From contig NZ_CP016210.1 of NCBI RefSeq assembly GCF_001682385.1, positions 4,092,001 through 4,156,000 of the forward strand: a stretch of 64,000 nt of DNA. Direction: 5' to 3'. This document shows, one piece after another, positions 44,098 to 53,278 of the stretch. The position numbers and the translations under genes are program-made. The notes under the pieces are model-generated. The model was not told the origin of the DNA, did no database searches, and saw nothing but the letters and a program-made list of their open reading frames with translations. Within the stretch, counting starts at the first letter, position 1, and each line of letters starts with the position of its first letter. The stretch is from Azoarcus olearius. GTDB lineage: Bacteria; Pseudomonadota; Gammaproteobacteria; Burkholderiales; Rhodocyclaceae.

Positions 44098-44733
44098 TTA
44101 CTCGCGCGAAGCGAGGTAGGCGACCACCGCGTCGATGTTCTTTTCGCCGAGCTGGATCACCGCGGCGGTCATCGGCGCGTAGAAGCGCTCGCCGGACTGG
44201 GTGAGGTAGCGCTTCAGGCTGACGCGCAGGTATTCCGGCTGCTGGCCCGCCAGGCGCGGAAAGGTCTCGGCACCGCGCGCGTCCGCCTGGTGGCAGCGCG
44301 CGCAGTGTTTGCCGTACAGCTCCGCACCTTCGGCCGCCGCGGCCGGCGCACTGGCGAGCGCGGGCTTGACCGCCGAACCAGCGTAGTACAGCGCGATCGC
44401 CGCCTTGTCGCGCTCGCTCAAGACCTTCATCAGCCCCTGCATGAACTCGTCCTTGCGCTTGCCGCTCAGGAAGGCCTCGATCTGCTTGAGCACGTAGGCG
44501 GGATGCTGGCCGGCCAGATTGGGCACCTGTCCGTGCTTGCTGTTGCCGGTTTCGCCGTGGCAGTTGGCGCAGAAGAAGGACGCCTTGCGGCCTTCCTCGG
44601 CGAGGGCCTGGGTATTGCCGCCTTGCTGCAGCAGCTGGGCCGCGCTGTCGGCCGCCAGCGCGGCGCCAGGCAGCGCCAGGGCCAGGGATGCGACCGCCAG
44701 CGCGGTCCGCAGAAAAGGGAATTTCATGTCCAT
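44098..44733 (-). CDS. Cytochrome c4 (dihaem c-type cytochrome)
   Basis: 211 residues with signal peptide (cleavage near AALAA). Two haem sites: CANCH (Cys55/Cys58/His59) and CARCH (Cys144/Cys147/His148), with axial-Met segments in each half (EFMQGLMKVL; RFYAPMTAAV). A duplicated cytochrome c fold typical of periplasmic c4, an electron carrier to cbb3-type oxidases. Convergent with the HD-GYP gene across a 14-bp perfect palindrome (44077-44090). Confidence 0.93.
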   Translation of the reverse strand: MDMKFPFLRTALAVASLALALPGAALAADSAAQLLQQGGNTQALAEEGRKASFFCANCHGETGNSKHGQVPNLAGQHPAYVLKQIEAFLSGKRKDEFMQGLMKVLSERDKAAIALYYAGSAVKPALASAPAAAAEGAELYGKHCARCHQADARGAETFPRLAGQQPEYLRVSLKRYLTQSGERFYAPMTAAVIQLGEKNIDAVVAYLASRE

Positions 44734-44788
44734 CTCCTGATGACGCCGGCGCGAAGCACGCGGCCGCCGTAACCCGACAGGCGGCGCC

Positions 44789-45148
44789 TCACGGCCGGTC
44801 CACCATCACGTAGCGCTTCTTCACCGCTTCTAGCACCTCGAACACGCCGGCAAAGCCCGCCGGAATCACGCACGCGTCGCCCGGGCCGAACTCGCGCGCG
44901 CAGCCCGCCTCGTCGGTGATGCGGATGCGGCCTTCGAGCACCTGGAAGAACTCGTGGCGGCCCGGATGGAAGCGGATCCGCCACGCGCCCGGCTCGCACG
45001 CCCAGTCGCCGATCGACAGCGCACCGCCCTCCGCGGCATAGCGCTCGGCCGTGTGGCGCAGCGGCGCGGGGCCGACCGCGCGCTCCGGCGCAGGGCGGTC
45101 CTCGACCGCGGCAGGCGCGGGGTCGGCGAAGGTGATCAATGCGGGCAT
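44789..45148 (-). CDS. Cupin domain protein (cupin_3 / DUF861-like)
   Basis: 119-residue single cupin barrel. Motif 1 appears as FHPGRHEFFQVLEGRIRIT and motif 2 as FGPGDACVIPAGFAG, matching the DUF861/(S)-ureidoglycine aminohydrolase-like cupin_3 family: the first motif keeps one His and Glu, and the second lacks the usual His. Start ATG 45148, 11 bp after murB on the same strand. Substrate unknown. Confidence 0.82.
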   Translation of the reverse strand: MPALITFADPAPAAVEDRPAPERAVGPAPLRHTAERYAAEGGALSIGDWACEPGAWRIRFHPGRHEFFQVLEGRIRITDEAGCAREFGPGDACVIPAGFAGVFEVLEAVKKRYVMVDRP

Positions 45149-45159
45149 GGTGTTCCTGT

Positions 45160-46203
45160 TCAGACGAAAACCGGTTCGGGTTCGAGGCGGATGCCGAAGC
45201 GGGCCTCGACATCGGCCTGGATGGCGGCGGCAAGGCGGGCGACGTCTTCACCGCACGCCCCGCCCCGATTGACCAGCACCAGCGCCTGGCGCTCGTAGCA
45301 GCCCACCGGGCCGAGATTGCGCCCCTTCCAGCCGGCCTGCTCGATCAACCAGCCGGCGGCGAGTTTGATGCTGCCATCGCGCTGCGGGTAATGCGGCGCC
45401 TCCGGATGAGCGGCGGCCAGGCGCGCCCAGGCGGCGGCGTCGACCACCGGGTTCTTGAAGAAGCTGCCGGCGTTGCCGATCTCGGCCGGGTCCGGCAGCT
45501 TGCGGCGGCGGATCGCGATGACCGCGTCGGAAATGTCCGCCGCCCCCGGCGCGGCGATGCCGCGCGCGGCGAGTTCGGCGGCGACATCGGCATAGCGCCC
45601 CACCGGCGCCCACGCCTGCGGCAGGCGAAAGCGCACCCGCAGCACCAGCCAGCGCCCCGCGGCGCGCTTGAACACGCTGTCGCGATAGCCGAACGCACAG
45701 GTGGCGCGGTCGAAGCTGCGGGTTTCGCCGCTGTCGAGGTCGATTGCGTCGAGCGCGTCGAAACGCTCGGTCAGCTCCACACCATAGGCGCCGATGTTCT
45801 GGATCGGCGCGGCACCGACCGTGCCCGGAATCAGCGACAGGTTCTCCAGCCCGGGCCAGCCCTGCGCCAGCGTCCACCGCACGAAGTCGTGCCAGCACTC
45901 GCCGGCGCCGGCCTCGACGATCCAGGCGGCGCCATCAGCGTCTTCGCGCACGCCCACAAGGCGCCGGCCGGCGATCTCGACCTTCAGCACGGTGCCGGCG
46001 AAATCGCCGCGCAGCACCAGGTTGCTGCCGCCGCCGAGCACCAGGCGCGGCTCGCCCCGCCAGCCCGGCTCGGCCAGCAGCGCGCGGACATCCTCTTCGC
46101 CGCGCACCCGCAGCAGGCGCGCCGCGCGCGCCGGCAGGCCGAAGGTGTTGAGCGGGCCGAGGTCGGCGTCGGTGGTGATGGCGAGCGGCGGGGCAATGTT
46201 CAC
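45160..46203 (-). CDS. murB: UDP-N-acetylenolpyruvoylglucosamine reductase
   Basis: NADPH- and FAD-dependent reduction completing UDP-MurNAc synthesis. 347 residues, type I (E. coli-like): [12 protein letters not shown] loop [33 protein letters not shown] split as in the family, FGYRDSVFK, catalytic Ser in [11 protein letters not shown] and the C-terminal Glu in LEPEP. Start ATG 46203. Confidence 0.95.
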   Translation of the reverse strand: MNIAPPLAITTDADLGPLNTFGLPARAARLLRVRGEEDVRALLAEPGWRGEPRLVLGGGSNLVLRGDFAGTVLKVEIAGRRLVGVREDADGAAWIVEAGAGECWHDFVRWTLAQGWPGLENLSLIPGTVGAAPIQNIGAYGVELTERFDALDAIDLDSGETRSFDRATCAFGYRDSVFKRAAGRWLVLRVRFRLPQAWAPVGRYADVAAELAARGIAAPGAADISDAVIAIRRRKLPDPAEIGNAGSFFKNPVVDAAAWARLAAAHPEAPHYPQRDGSIKLAAGWLIEQAGWKGRNLGPVGCYERQALVLVNRGGACGEDVARLAAAIQADVEARFGIRLEPEPVFV

Positions 46204-46302
46204 AGGGCGGAGACGGCAACGCGAAGCGGTGCAAGATAGGTCGCGCTTGCACGGAATGCAATCCGCGCCAGCCGCAGGACGACCCGGGCTGGGCAGCGTC
46301 GC

Positions 46303-46830
46303 TCAGCGTGCGCCAGGCGCGATCGGGAACAGGCGGTCGTAGGCGAGGTTGAAGACCAGCGCGTAGGCGGTGTAGGCGAGCGCCAGCCCAAGGTCGGCCA
46401 CCAGCGCCTCCAGCCAGCCCAAGCCGGTCGCCCACACGATCAACGGCAAGGTCAGCAGCAGCAGGCCGCCTTCGAACAACAGCGCATGCAGGCAGCGCTG
46501 CGCGAATGGCCGGCGGTCGGCACGGCGGCCGGTGAGGCGCGCCTCGAACCGGTCGAACAGGGTGTTGAAGGCACCGTTCCACACCGCGGCGACCAGCGCG
46601 AGCACGGCGAGCAGGCCGGCGGAGTGGGCAAGACCGACCCCGCTCGCCCACGCGAACGGCGGCGACACCAGCACCAGGCCGCCGATCTCGAACAGCGCGA
46701 TCTGGCACAAGCGGTCACGCCAGCCACGCTGAGGAGGGGCCGCCACGGCAGAGGGCGGCGGCGCTGAAGCTGACGACGGCGATGCAGGAAGCGACACGGT
46801 GCTGCTGGGGAAATGATCGTTCCGGGACAT
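46303..46830 (-). CDS. PACE-family (chlorhexidine-type) efflux protein
   Basis: 175 residues from the ATG at 46830. Four transmembrane helices arranged as two BTP (bacterial transmembrane pair) repeats. The first repeat has IALFEIGGLVL and NGAFNTLFDRFE, the second ALLFEGGLLLL and FNLAYDRLFP; the membrane-embedded Glu in the first helix is the functionally important residue of AceI. An additional Ser/Pro/Ala-rich N-terminus of about 35 residues is unusual. Proton-driven export of biocides or polyamines is inferred from the family. Confidence 0.85.
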   Translation of the reverse strand: MSRNDHFPSSTVSLPASPSSASAPPPSAVAAPPQRGWRDRLCQIALFEIGGLVLVSPPFAWASGVGLAHSAGLLAVLALVAAVWNGAFNTLFDRFEARLTGRRADRRPFAQRCLHALLFEGGLLLLTLPLIVWATGLGWLEALVADLGLALAYTAYALVFNLAYDRLFPIAPGAR

Positions 46831-46947
46831 TTGGACTCCGCGGTGTGGCTCGGGTCGTCCCGGACAAAAAACCGACGTGGTGTGCGGGGTCGTCCCCGCG
46901 TCGGAGCGCGGTCCGCAGCCTGGCGGACCGTCGATTTCTAGCAAATG

Positions 46948-46980
46948 TGCCGGCGCCGGGCAAGCCTGCCGGCGCCGGCA
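46948..46980 (-). terminator. 12-bp-stem hairpin downstream of the chemoreceptor gene
   Basis: TGCCGGCGCCGG (46948-46959) pairs perfectly with CCGGCGCCGGCA (46969-46980), 9-nt loop, starting 4 bp after the chemoreceptor stop. On the minus strand it is followed by CACATTTGC, only a brief T-run. Probable terminator. Confidence 0.55.
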
Positions 46981-46984
46981 GGCA

Positions 46985-49015
46985 TCACCGGCGGAAGCGG
47001 CCGAGCGAACTCTTGAGCGTGTCCGCGACCGAGCGCAGCTGGCCCACGTCGCCGCTGTTGCGCGACGCGATCGCGGTGGTCTCCTCGGCCATCTGGGCGA
47101 TGCGCTCGACCGCGCGCGCGATCTCCTGGCTCGCGGTGCTCTGTTCCTGGGTGCTGTCGGCGATATCCTGCACCACGCTCACCGCGCGCCCGGTGCGCTG
47201 GTCGATCGCCTCCAGCGAGGCGCCCGCCTGGCGCGCCAGATCGACGCCGAGGCCGACCCGGCCCCGCACGCTCTCCATGCGCTCCGCGGCCGCCTGGGTG
47301 TCGGTGACGATGGCGGCGATCGTGCCGGCGATCTCGCGGGTGGAGGTCGCCGTGCGTTCGGCGAGCTTGCGCACCTCGTCCGCGACCACGGCGAACCCGC
47401 GGCCCTGCTCGCCGGCCCGTGCCGCCTCGATCGCGGCATTGAGCGCCAGCAGGTTGGTCTGCTCGGCAATCTCGCGGATCACCCCCACCACGGAGGAAAT
47501 CTGCTTCGACTGCTCGCCCAGCGCCAGCACCGTGTCGGCGCTCTGGCGGATGTCGTCGGCGATCGCCTCCATCTCCTGCGTGGTGCGGGCCACCACCTCG
47601 TGGCCCTCGTGGCTGCCGGCGAGCGCGGCCTCGCCCATCTGCGCCGCCTCGCGCGCGTTGTCCGCCACATGGGTGATGCTGACCGACAGCTCCTCCACCG
47701 ACGCCGCCATCCCCGAGGCGGCCTGCGCCTGTGCGCCGGCGCTGTCGAGCAGGCCGCGCGAGCCGGCGTCCAGCCGCTGCGCCGAACCATTCACCTCGTC
47801 CGCGGCACGCGCGATGTCTTCCACCAGCTCGCGCACCTGGGTGACGGTGGTGTTGAGCGCGTGGCCGAGCCGCATCAGCTCGTTGTCGCTGCGGCCGTCC
47901 GCGGCGGCCACCGACACATGCAGGTCGCCGCGCCCCAGCTGCACCACCGCCTCGACCACACCGCCGAGCGGGGCGAGCCGGCTGCGCACCAGCAGGCCGA
48001 GTGCCAGCGCGATCACCGCCAGTCCGGCCATGCTGATCGCCGCCAGGATCCAGCGCAGGCGCACGCTCTCGGCCAGAAACTCGTCGGTCCAGCTGCCCAC
48101 GGTCACCTGGAAGTTCCACGTTTTCGCCCAGCTCACTGCCGCCAAGCGCTCGCGCGGACGCTCGCCGTCCATCCACACGTAGCGGCGCATGCCGCCCTCG
48201 AAGCGGATGTTATCCAGCGCCGACGCGCGTGCCTCGCCTTGCGCGACCTCGCCGATGACCTTGCCGGCGAACTTCGGATGAACGACGAATTCGCCGATGG
48301 TCTCGTCATTGCCGCTGGGGCGCGCGATCACCACGTAGCCCGTCTTGGCGATCACGGTGGTGCCGTACAGCGCGCGGATGCGGTCGATGTCGCCCGCCAG
48401 GCTGACGCGCAGCGACAACGCGCCGTAGGGCTTGCCGTCCGGCCCGAGCACCGGCCTGAGACTGGAGAGGTTGTACTCGCCGTTGCGGATCACCAGACCC
48501 TGCCAGGCCTCGCCGCGCAGCACCGCCCGGGCGGCGGGGTCGTCGTCGGGCAAGGCGGTACCGTTGAGCAGCGCGCCGTCCTTCTTCAGCAGCGTGGCCG
48601 CGCGATAGACCTTGCCGTCCGCCACTACCAGCACCGCCGCATCCTCGTTGGTCAGCGCCTTGAAGCGCTCCAGCAGGGCGACGTTGCCGTTGAGCCGCGT
48701 GCCCTTGGCGACGATTTCCGGCAGCTCGAGCGCGCCGGTGGTCACCGTGCCACTGCCTGGCCCCACCTCGCCGCCGATGAACTGCTCGAGGAAGCGCAAC
48801 TGGCGCTCGCCGCGCGCCTTCGCACTCTCGAACTGGCTGTCGAGCGCGCCGGCGATCAGGCGGGCCTCGTTCTGCAGTTCGAGTCCCGCCTGATCGAGGT
48901 CGGCGCGTTCGGACAGCACCGAGTTGAAACCGATCATCGACACGAAGACAACCAGCAGCAGCGCCAGCGCCGGCAGCAGGATCTGTTTGCTGAGCGACAG
49001 GTGTTGGTAACGCAC
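46985..49015 (-). CDS. Methyl-accepting chemotaxis protein
   Basis: 676 residues, GTG start with CGAGGAGAATTTCC upstream. TM1 (about 12-32), large periplasmic sensor (about 33-305) resembling a Cache (sCache/dCache) domain with [16 protein letters not shown] and [16 protein letters not shown]2 (about 310-335), HAMP, and a cytoplasmic helical hairpin with the invariant tip [19 protein letters not shown] plus [18 protein letters not shown]. No C-terminal NWETF-type CheR tether. Ligand unknown. Confidence 0.94.
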   Translation of the reverse strand: MRYQHLSLSKQILLPALALLLVVFVSMIGFNSVLSERADLDQAGLELQNEARLIAGALDSQFESAKARGERQLRFLEQFIGGEVGPGSGTVTTGALELPEIVAKGTRLNGNVALLERFKALTNEDAAVLVVADGKVYRAATLLKKDGALLNGTALPDDDPAARAVLRGEAWQGLVIRNGEYNLSSLRPVLGPDGKPYGALSLRVSLAGDIDRIRALYGTTVIAKTGYVVIARPSGNDETIGEFVVHPKFAGKVIGEVAQGEARASALDNIRFEGGMRRYVWMDGERPRERLAAVSWAKTWNFQVTVGSWTDEFLAESVRLRWILAAISMAGLAVIALALGLLVRSRLAPLGGVVEAVVQLGRGDLHVSVAAADGRSDNELMRLGHALNTTVTQVRELVEDIARAADEVNGSAQRLDAGSRGLLDSAGAQAQAASGMAASVEELSVSITHVADNAREAAQMGEAALAGSHEGHEVVARTTQEMEAIADDIRQSADTVLALGEQSKQISSVVGVIREIAEQTNLLALNAAIEAARAGEQGRGFAVVADEVRKLAERTATSTREIAGTIAAIVTDTQAAAERMESVRGRVGLGVDLARQAGASLEAIDQRTGRAVSVVQDIADSTQEQSTASQEIARAVERIAQMAEETTAIASRNSGDVGQLRSVADTLKSSLGRFRR

Positions 49016-49174
49016 GGAAATTCTCCTCGGATAGGGCCGGCGATGCGCTCCGCCGGACAGTCGTTGTCCATATCGTCAATGCCGATGGAAATCTTTAGCC
49101 CGGACGGGGGCGCCCCCTTCCGCGGCGCCGGGGCGGCAGGCAACATGGCGGTTTCATCTCATCCGCTGCTCCCG

Positions 49175-49711
49175 ATGACCGACGTTCGCCCCGCCGCGCA
49201 ACTGCGCGACGCCACCGCGGCCGACATGGAGGCCGTCGCCGCCATCTATGCCCACTACGTGCTCGGCAGCACCGCCACCTTCGAGGAAACGCCACCCAGC
49301 GCCGATGCGCTGCGCGCGCGCCTGCAGCAGGTGCGCGACGCCGGCCTGCCGTGGCTGGTGGCGGTCCTCGATGGCGCGGTGGTGGGCTATTGCTACGCTG
49401 CACCGCACCGGCCGCGCCCCGCTTACCGCTACACGGTGGAGAACTCGATCTACGTCGCGCCCGGCGCGCGCGGCGCCGGCCTCGGCGGCACGCTGCTGGG
49501 CGCACTGATCCAGCGTTGCGAGCAAGGCCCGTGGCGGCAGATGGTGGCGGTGATCGGCGGCAGCGACAACGCGGCCTCGATCGCGCTCCACGCCGCGCAC
49601 GGCTTTCGCCCGGCCGGCACGCTCACCGCGGTGGGTTACAAGCTCGGCCACTGGGTCGATACCGTGCTGATGCAGCGCGCGCTCGGCGCCGGCGCGCAGA
49701 CGCCGCCGTGA
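49175..49711 (+). CDS. GNAT acetyltransferase, phosphinothricin/methionine-derivative type
   Basis: 178 residues from ATG 49175 (MTDVRPA); an ATG at 49145 would add 10 residues. It resembles the PAT/MnaT subgroup: IAAIYAHYVLGSTATFEETPP, the YTVENSIYVAPGARGAGLGGTLL acetyl-CoA loop, VAVIGGSDNAASIALHAAHGF and LGHWVDTVLMQR. Such enzymes acetylate phosphinothricin or methionine sulfoximine/sulfone. GTGA overlap with the downstream MFS gene suggests coupled resistance/export functions. Confidence 0.88.
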   Translation: MTDVRPAAQLRDATAADMEAVAAIYAHYVLGSTATFEETPPSADALRARLQQVRDAGLPWLVAVLDGAVVGYCYAAPHRPRPAYRYTVENSIYVAPGARGAGLGGTLLGALIQRCEQGPWRQMVAVIGGSDNAASIALHAAHGFRPAGTLTAVGYKLGHWVDTVLMQRALGAGAQTPP

Positions 49712-50874
49712 TCGGCCGCCTGCCGCTGCTCTGCGTCGGCCTCGGCCAGCTGGTGAGCTGGGGCCTGTTCTATTACCTGATCGGCTGCTTCGGCGAACGC
49801 ATCGCCGCCGACCTCGGGTGGTCGCTCGCGCGCGTGCATGCCGGCTTCTCGGCCGCGCTGGTGGTGATGGGGCTGATCTCGCCGCTGGTGGGGCGCCGCA
49901 TCCAGGCGCACGGCGGGCGCCCGGTGCTGGTCGCAGGTTCGCTGGCGGGCGCGCTCGGCTGCGCGCTGCTGGGTGTCGCGCACGACGCGTTCGTCTACTA
50001 CGCGGCCTGGCTGCTGCTCGGGGTGGCGATGCGGTGCACGCTGTACGACGCCGCCTTCGCCGCGCTGGCCCGCATCGGGGGCGCCGCGGCGCGCGGGCCG
50101 ATGGCGCAGATCACGCTGCTCGGCGGGCTGGCGTCGACGGTGTTCTGGCCGGTCGGCGACGCCCTCGCGGCGCAGTTCGGCTGGCGCGGGGCGATGTACG
50201 CCTACGCCGCGATCGCGCTCGCCTCCATTCCGCTGCATTTCGCGCTGCCACGCGGACGGGCGCCGGCAGCGCCGGCCGCCGGCAGCGGCGCGGGCTTTGC
50301 CGCCAGCGCGGCCGACGCCCGCCGCGCCGCCCTGCTGTACGCGTTGATCATCACGATCACCGGCTTTCTTGCGGCGGCAATGTCGGCCCACATGATCACA
50401 CTGCTCACCGGCCTCGGCGTGGCGGCGCCGGTCGCGGTCGCCATCGGCGCGCTGCGCGGCGTGGGGCAGTCGATTGCGCGGCTGGGCGAAATCCTGTCCG
50501 GCGGGCGGTTGTCGCCGCCGGCGCTCAACCTGTTCGCCTGCGCGCTGCTGCCGGCCAGCTTCGCTGCCGCCTTTGTCAGCGGACAATGGCTTGCAGCCGG
50601 GGTGGCATTCGCCTTTCTGTACGGCGCCGGCAACGGCTTGCTGACGATCACGCGCGGCACGCTGCCGCTGGTGCTGTTCGATCCGGCAACCTACGGCTCG
50701 CTGGTGGGCCGGCTGCTGGCCCCCGGCTTCGTGATCTCGGCCGCGGCGCCCTTGCTGTTCGCGCTGCTGATCGAGCGCTGGGGCGAAGGCGCCGCGCTGG
50801 CGCTGTGCATGCTGCTGGCGCTGCTGATCACCGCCGCGGCGGCGGCGCTCAGGCGCGGCGGAAGACGAGGCTGA
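49708..50874 (+). CDS. Major facilitator superfamily transporter
   Basis: 388 residues, start GTG in a GTGA overlap with the acetyltransferase. About 12 hydrophobic helices; an N-half with GLGQLVSWGLFYYLIG and a short cytoplasmic loop between TM2 and TM3 (GRRIQAHGGRPVLV, the MFS motif-A position), a central loop about residues 185-205, and a C-half with GALRGVGQSIARLGE. Substrate unknown. The 3' end overlaps the convergent DUF938 gene by 26 bp. Confidence 0.87.
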   Translation: MIGRLPLLCVGLGQLVSWGLFYYLIGCFGERIAADLGWSLARVHAGFSAALVVMGLISPLVGRRIQAHGGRPVLVAGSLAGALGCALLGVAHDAFVYYAAWLLLGVAMRCTLYDAAFAALARIGGAAARGPMAQITLLGGLASTVFWPVGDALAAQFGWRGAMYAYAAIALASIPLHFALPRGRAPAAPAAGSGAGFAASAADARRAALLYALIITITGFLAAAMSAHMITLLTGLGVAAPVAVAIGALRGVGQSIARLGEILSGGRLSPPALNLFACALLPASFAAAFVSGQWLAAGVAFAFLYGAGNGLLTITRGTLPLVLFDPATYGSLVGRLLAPGFVISAAAPLLFALLIERWGEGAALALCMLLALLITAAAAALRRGGRRG

Positions 50875-51478
50875 AGTTGTTGGCGGGCATTTCGATGACT
50901 TCGTCGAGCCGCAGTCCGTGCGCCGCCGCCGCGGCTTCCACCTCGGCCAGGTCGCGCACGCCGAAGCGCGGATCGCGCGCCTTCAGCCAGTCGTCGAAGC
51001 TTTCGTTGCTCGGCGCGGTATGGCGGCCGTCGCGCATGTAGGGGCCGTAGCAATACACCACACCGCCGGGCGCCAGCACGCGCGCAGCGCCGGCGAACAG
51101 CGCCGGGGTACTGTCCCACGGCGAGTAATGGATCATGTTGATGCACACCAGCGCGTCGGCCAGCGCCACCGGCCAGTCGGCCGCCGCCACGTCGAGCGCG
51201 CGCGCCGGCAGCAGGTTGGGCAGCGCTGCCGCGCTGCGCCACGCCTCGATCGATGCCAGCGCGGCCTCGTCCATGTCGGTGGGCTGCCAGCGGCACCCGG
51301 GAAGCTGCGCGGCAAAGTAGCAGGCGTGCTCGCCGCTGCCGGCGGCGATCTCCAGCACCAGACCCTGGGCTGGCAGCAGGCGTTGCAGGATCGGCAGGAT
51401 GAAGTCGCGGTTGCGCAGCGTCGCCGGGGCGTGCTGGCGCGCATCCGGCGTCGGCTCGCTGCCCGCGGCGGGGTTCAT
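50849..51478 (-). CDS. DUF938 family SAM-dependent methyltransferase-like protein
   Basis: 209 residues. DUF938 start (HAPATLRNRDFILPIL), SAM-binding glycine loop LEIAAGSGEHACYFA, WQPTDMDE, CINMIHYSPW, GGVVYCYGPYMRDGRHTAPSNESFD and the terminal PANNFSLVFRR. Function of the family is not established. ATGA overlap with trpS upstream, so it is in the trpS transcript. Confidence 0.9.
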   Translation of the reverse strand: MNPAAGSEPTPDARQHAPATLRNRDFILPILQRLLPAQGLVLEIAAGSGEHACYFAAQLPGCRWQPTDMDEAALASIEAWRSAAALPNLLPARALDVAAADWPVALADALVCINMIHYSPWDSTPALFAGAARVLAPGGVVYCYGPYMRDGRHTAPSNESFDDWLKARDPRFGVRDLAEVEAAAAAHGLRLDEVIEMPANNFSLVFRRA

Positions 51479-52812
51479 GCCGCCGCCAGTTCGGCGATCG
51501 CCGCGCGATAGCTGTCGCCGTCGCGCCCTTCGGCGAGCGTGCCCACGGTGGCGCCGTCCAGCTGCAGTTCGCCCGACGCCAGCAGCTCGCCCTCACCCTG
51601 CTTCAGGCGCGCAATGCTCTGACCGGCGAGCTTGGGCGATTCGAAGCCCGCGCTCTGCACGATCGGATGACCATGGCCATCGACCAGCTTGAAGTAGAAG
51701 CGGCCGTCCGCTTCGCGGTACTGCTTGAACTGCGGCAGCGCGCCCGCCTTGGGCTTGGCTGCGACGCGCGCTTCGGCGGCGGTGTCGAGCCGGCGCAGGC
51801 CCACCGCGTGACGCAGTTCGGCGAGGAAGGGGGTGGCAATCGCGCGCGCCTTCTCGGCGCCTTCGCGCAGGCGGGCCTCGATCAGCGCCGGCTGGGCGAT
51901 CAAGGCCTCGTACTTCTCGCGCATCGGCGCCACCGCGCGATCGATGCGCTCGAACAGCAGCTGCTTGGCCTCGCCCCACGCGATGCCACCGGCGAAGGCA
52001 GCCCGCATCGCCTCGGTTTCTTCGGCGCTGGCGAAAGCCTGGTAGAGCTGGAACAGGGCCGAACCCTCGGTCTCCTTGGGCTCGCCCGGCAGGCGCGAAT
52101 CGGTGACGATCGAGAAGATCAGCTTCTTCAGCTCCGCCGGCGGCGCGAAGCACGGGATCACGTTGTCGTAGCTCTTGCTCATCTTGCGGCCGTCGAGGCC
52201 CGGCAGCGTCGCCACCGACTCATCGATCGCCGCTTCCGGCAGCACGAAATGCTCGCCGTACAGGTGATTGAAGCGCGCGGCGATGTCGCGCGCCATCTCG
52301 ATGTGCTGGATCTGGTCGCGCCCGACCGGCACCGAGTGCGCCTTGAACATCAGGATGTCCGCGGCCATCAGCACCGGGTACATGAAGAGGCCCATGTTGA
52401 CGCCGGCATCCGGGTCCTCGCCGTCGGCCAGGTTCTTGTCCACCGAGGCCTTGTAGGCATGCGCGCGGTTGAGCAGGCCCTTGCCGGCGACGCAGGTGAG
52501 CAGCCAGGTGAGTTCGGGGATTTCGGGGATGTCCGACTGGCGGTAGAACCACACCCGCTCGGTATCCAGCCCCGCCGCCAGCCAGGTGGCGGCGATCTCC
52601 AGCGTCGAGCGCTGCACCCGCACGGGGTCGGTGGTGCTGATCAGCGCATGGTAGTCGGCGAGGAAGTAGAAGCTTTCGGCGTCGACGCTGCGGCTCGCTT
52701 CCACCGCGGGGCGGATCGCGCCCGCATAGTTGCCGAGATGGGGCGTGCCCGAAGGCTTGATCCCGGTGAGGATGCGCTGCACGGGGCGAGCGGACGGCGG
52801 TTGGGCGGGCAT
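51475..52812 (-). CDS. trpS: Tryptophanyl-tRNA synthetase with C-terminal extension
   Basis: Class Ib synthetase charging tRNA-Trp. 445 residues against about 330-350 for typical bacterial TrpS. The catalytic core has the HLGN (HIGH-equivalent, 25-28) and KMSKS (about 210) signatures, SVPVGRDQIQHIEMARD and NMGLFMYPVLMAADI. From about residue 365 there is an extra domain (QFKQYREADGRFYFKLVDG; PIVQSAGFESPKLAGQSIA) resembling DUF1508/YegP-like repeats. Overlaps DUF938 by 4 bp. Confidence 0.94.
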   Translation of the reverse strand: MPAQPPSARPVQRILTGIKPSGTPHLGNYAGAIRPAVEASRSVDAESFYFLADYHALISTTDPVRVQRSTLEIAATWLAAGLDTERVWFYRQSDIPEIPELTWLLTCVAGKGLLNRAHAYKASVDKNLADGEDPDAGVNMGLFMYPVLMAADILMFKAHSVPVGRDQIQHIEMARDIAARFNHLYGEHFVLPEAAIDESVATLPGLDGRKMSKSYDNVIPCFAPPAELKKLIFSIVTDSRLPGEPKETEGSALFQLYQAFASAEETEAMRAAFAGGIAWGEAKQLLFERIDRAVAPMREKYEALIAQPALIEARLREGAEKARAIATPFLAELRHAVGLRRLDTAAEARVAAKPKAGALPQFKQYREADGRFYFKLVDGHGHPIVQSAGFESPKLAGQSIARLKQGEGELLASGELQLDGATVGTLAEGRDGDSYRAAIAELAAA

Positions 52813-52867
52813 GGGACGGTCCGGCGGTTCAAAAGCCCCGGAGTGTACCGCCAGCCGCCGGCCCCGC

Positions 52868-53254
52868 CTACTCGCTCCAGCGCAAGGTGGCGCGCGCGCC
52901 GCCGCCCGGCTTGAGGTTGAACCACTGCGACTGGCTCTTGCCCTTGTAGCTGGCGACCACGCGGTAACGGCCGGCCTCGGACACGTCCACCTGCCCGATC
53001 GGGCCGCAGTTGGCTTCGGCCTGGCGGTTCTTCAGCGGGTCCTCGACGCGCAAGTGCACATCGCCGAGGTAATCGCCATCCGGCGTGGTGAGCAGCAGCG
53101 TCAGCGCATGCTTGCCCGCTTCGGCCCGCATGCCCTCGGACTCGTCGAGCCCGACGCCGCCGCAGTTGAGCCGCAACGCTTCGTCCGCCTGAGCGGGCCC
53201 CGCCAGCACCAGGCAGGCCAGGGCGCCCATCAGCACTCCGGATGTCTTCCTCAT
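52868..53254 (-). CDS. Hypothetical exported protein
   Basis: 128 residues: clear signal peptide (ALACLVLAGPAQA), mature part predicted all-beta (HALTLLLTTPDGDYLGDVHL; AGRYRVVASYKGKSQSQWF), with two Cys (LNCGG and ANCGP) that could form a disulphide. No family recognised. GGAGGAAGGACG ribosome-binding site. Followed downstream by trpS (55 bp) and preceded by another small exported protein gene (24 bp), so perhaps a two-gene unit. Confidence 0.7.
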   Translation of the reverse strand: MRKTSGVLMGALACLVLAGPAQADEALRLNCGGVGLDESEGMRAEAGKHALTLLLTTPDGDYLGDVHLRVEDPLKNRQAEANCGPIGQVDVSEAGRYRVVASYKGKSQSQWFNLKPGGGARATLRWSE

Positions 53255-53278
53255 CGTCCTTCCTCCAGTGGATTGCGT

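Noticed and set aside
45160-46203. Search for tRNA or small-RNA genes in gaps between housekeeping genes, including the murB region
   Set aside because: No cloverleaf-like sequence or conserved TTCGANTC arm was noticed in any gap; most gaps are too short to hold one.
46877-49144. Long plus-strand frame running into the acetyltransferase gene
   Set aside because: Only the last 178 codons match a GNAT. The preceding part is antisense to the chemoreceptor and has no homology features.
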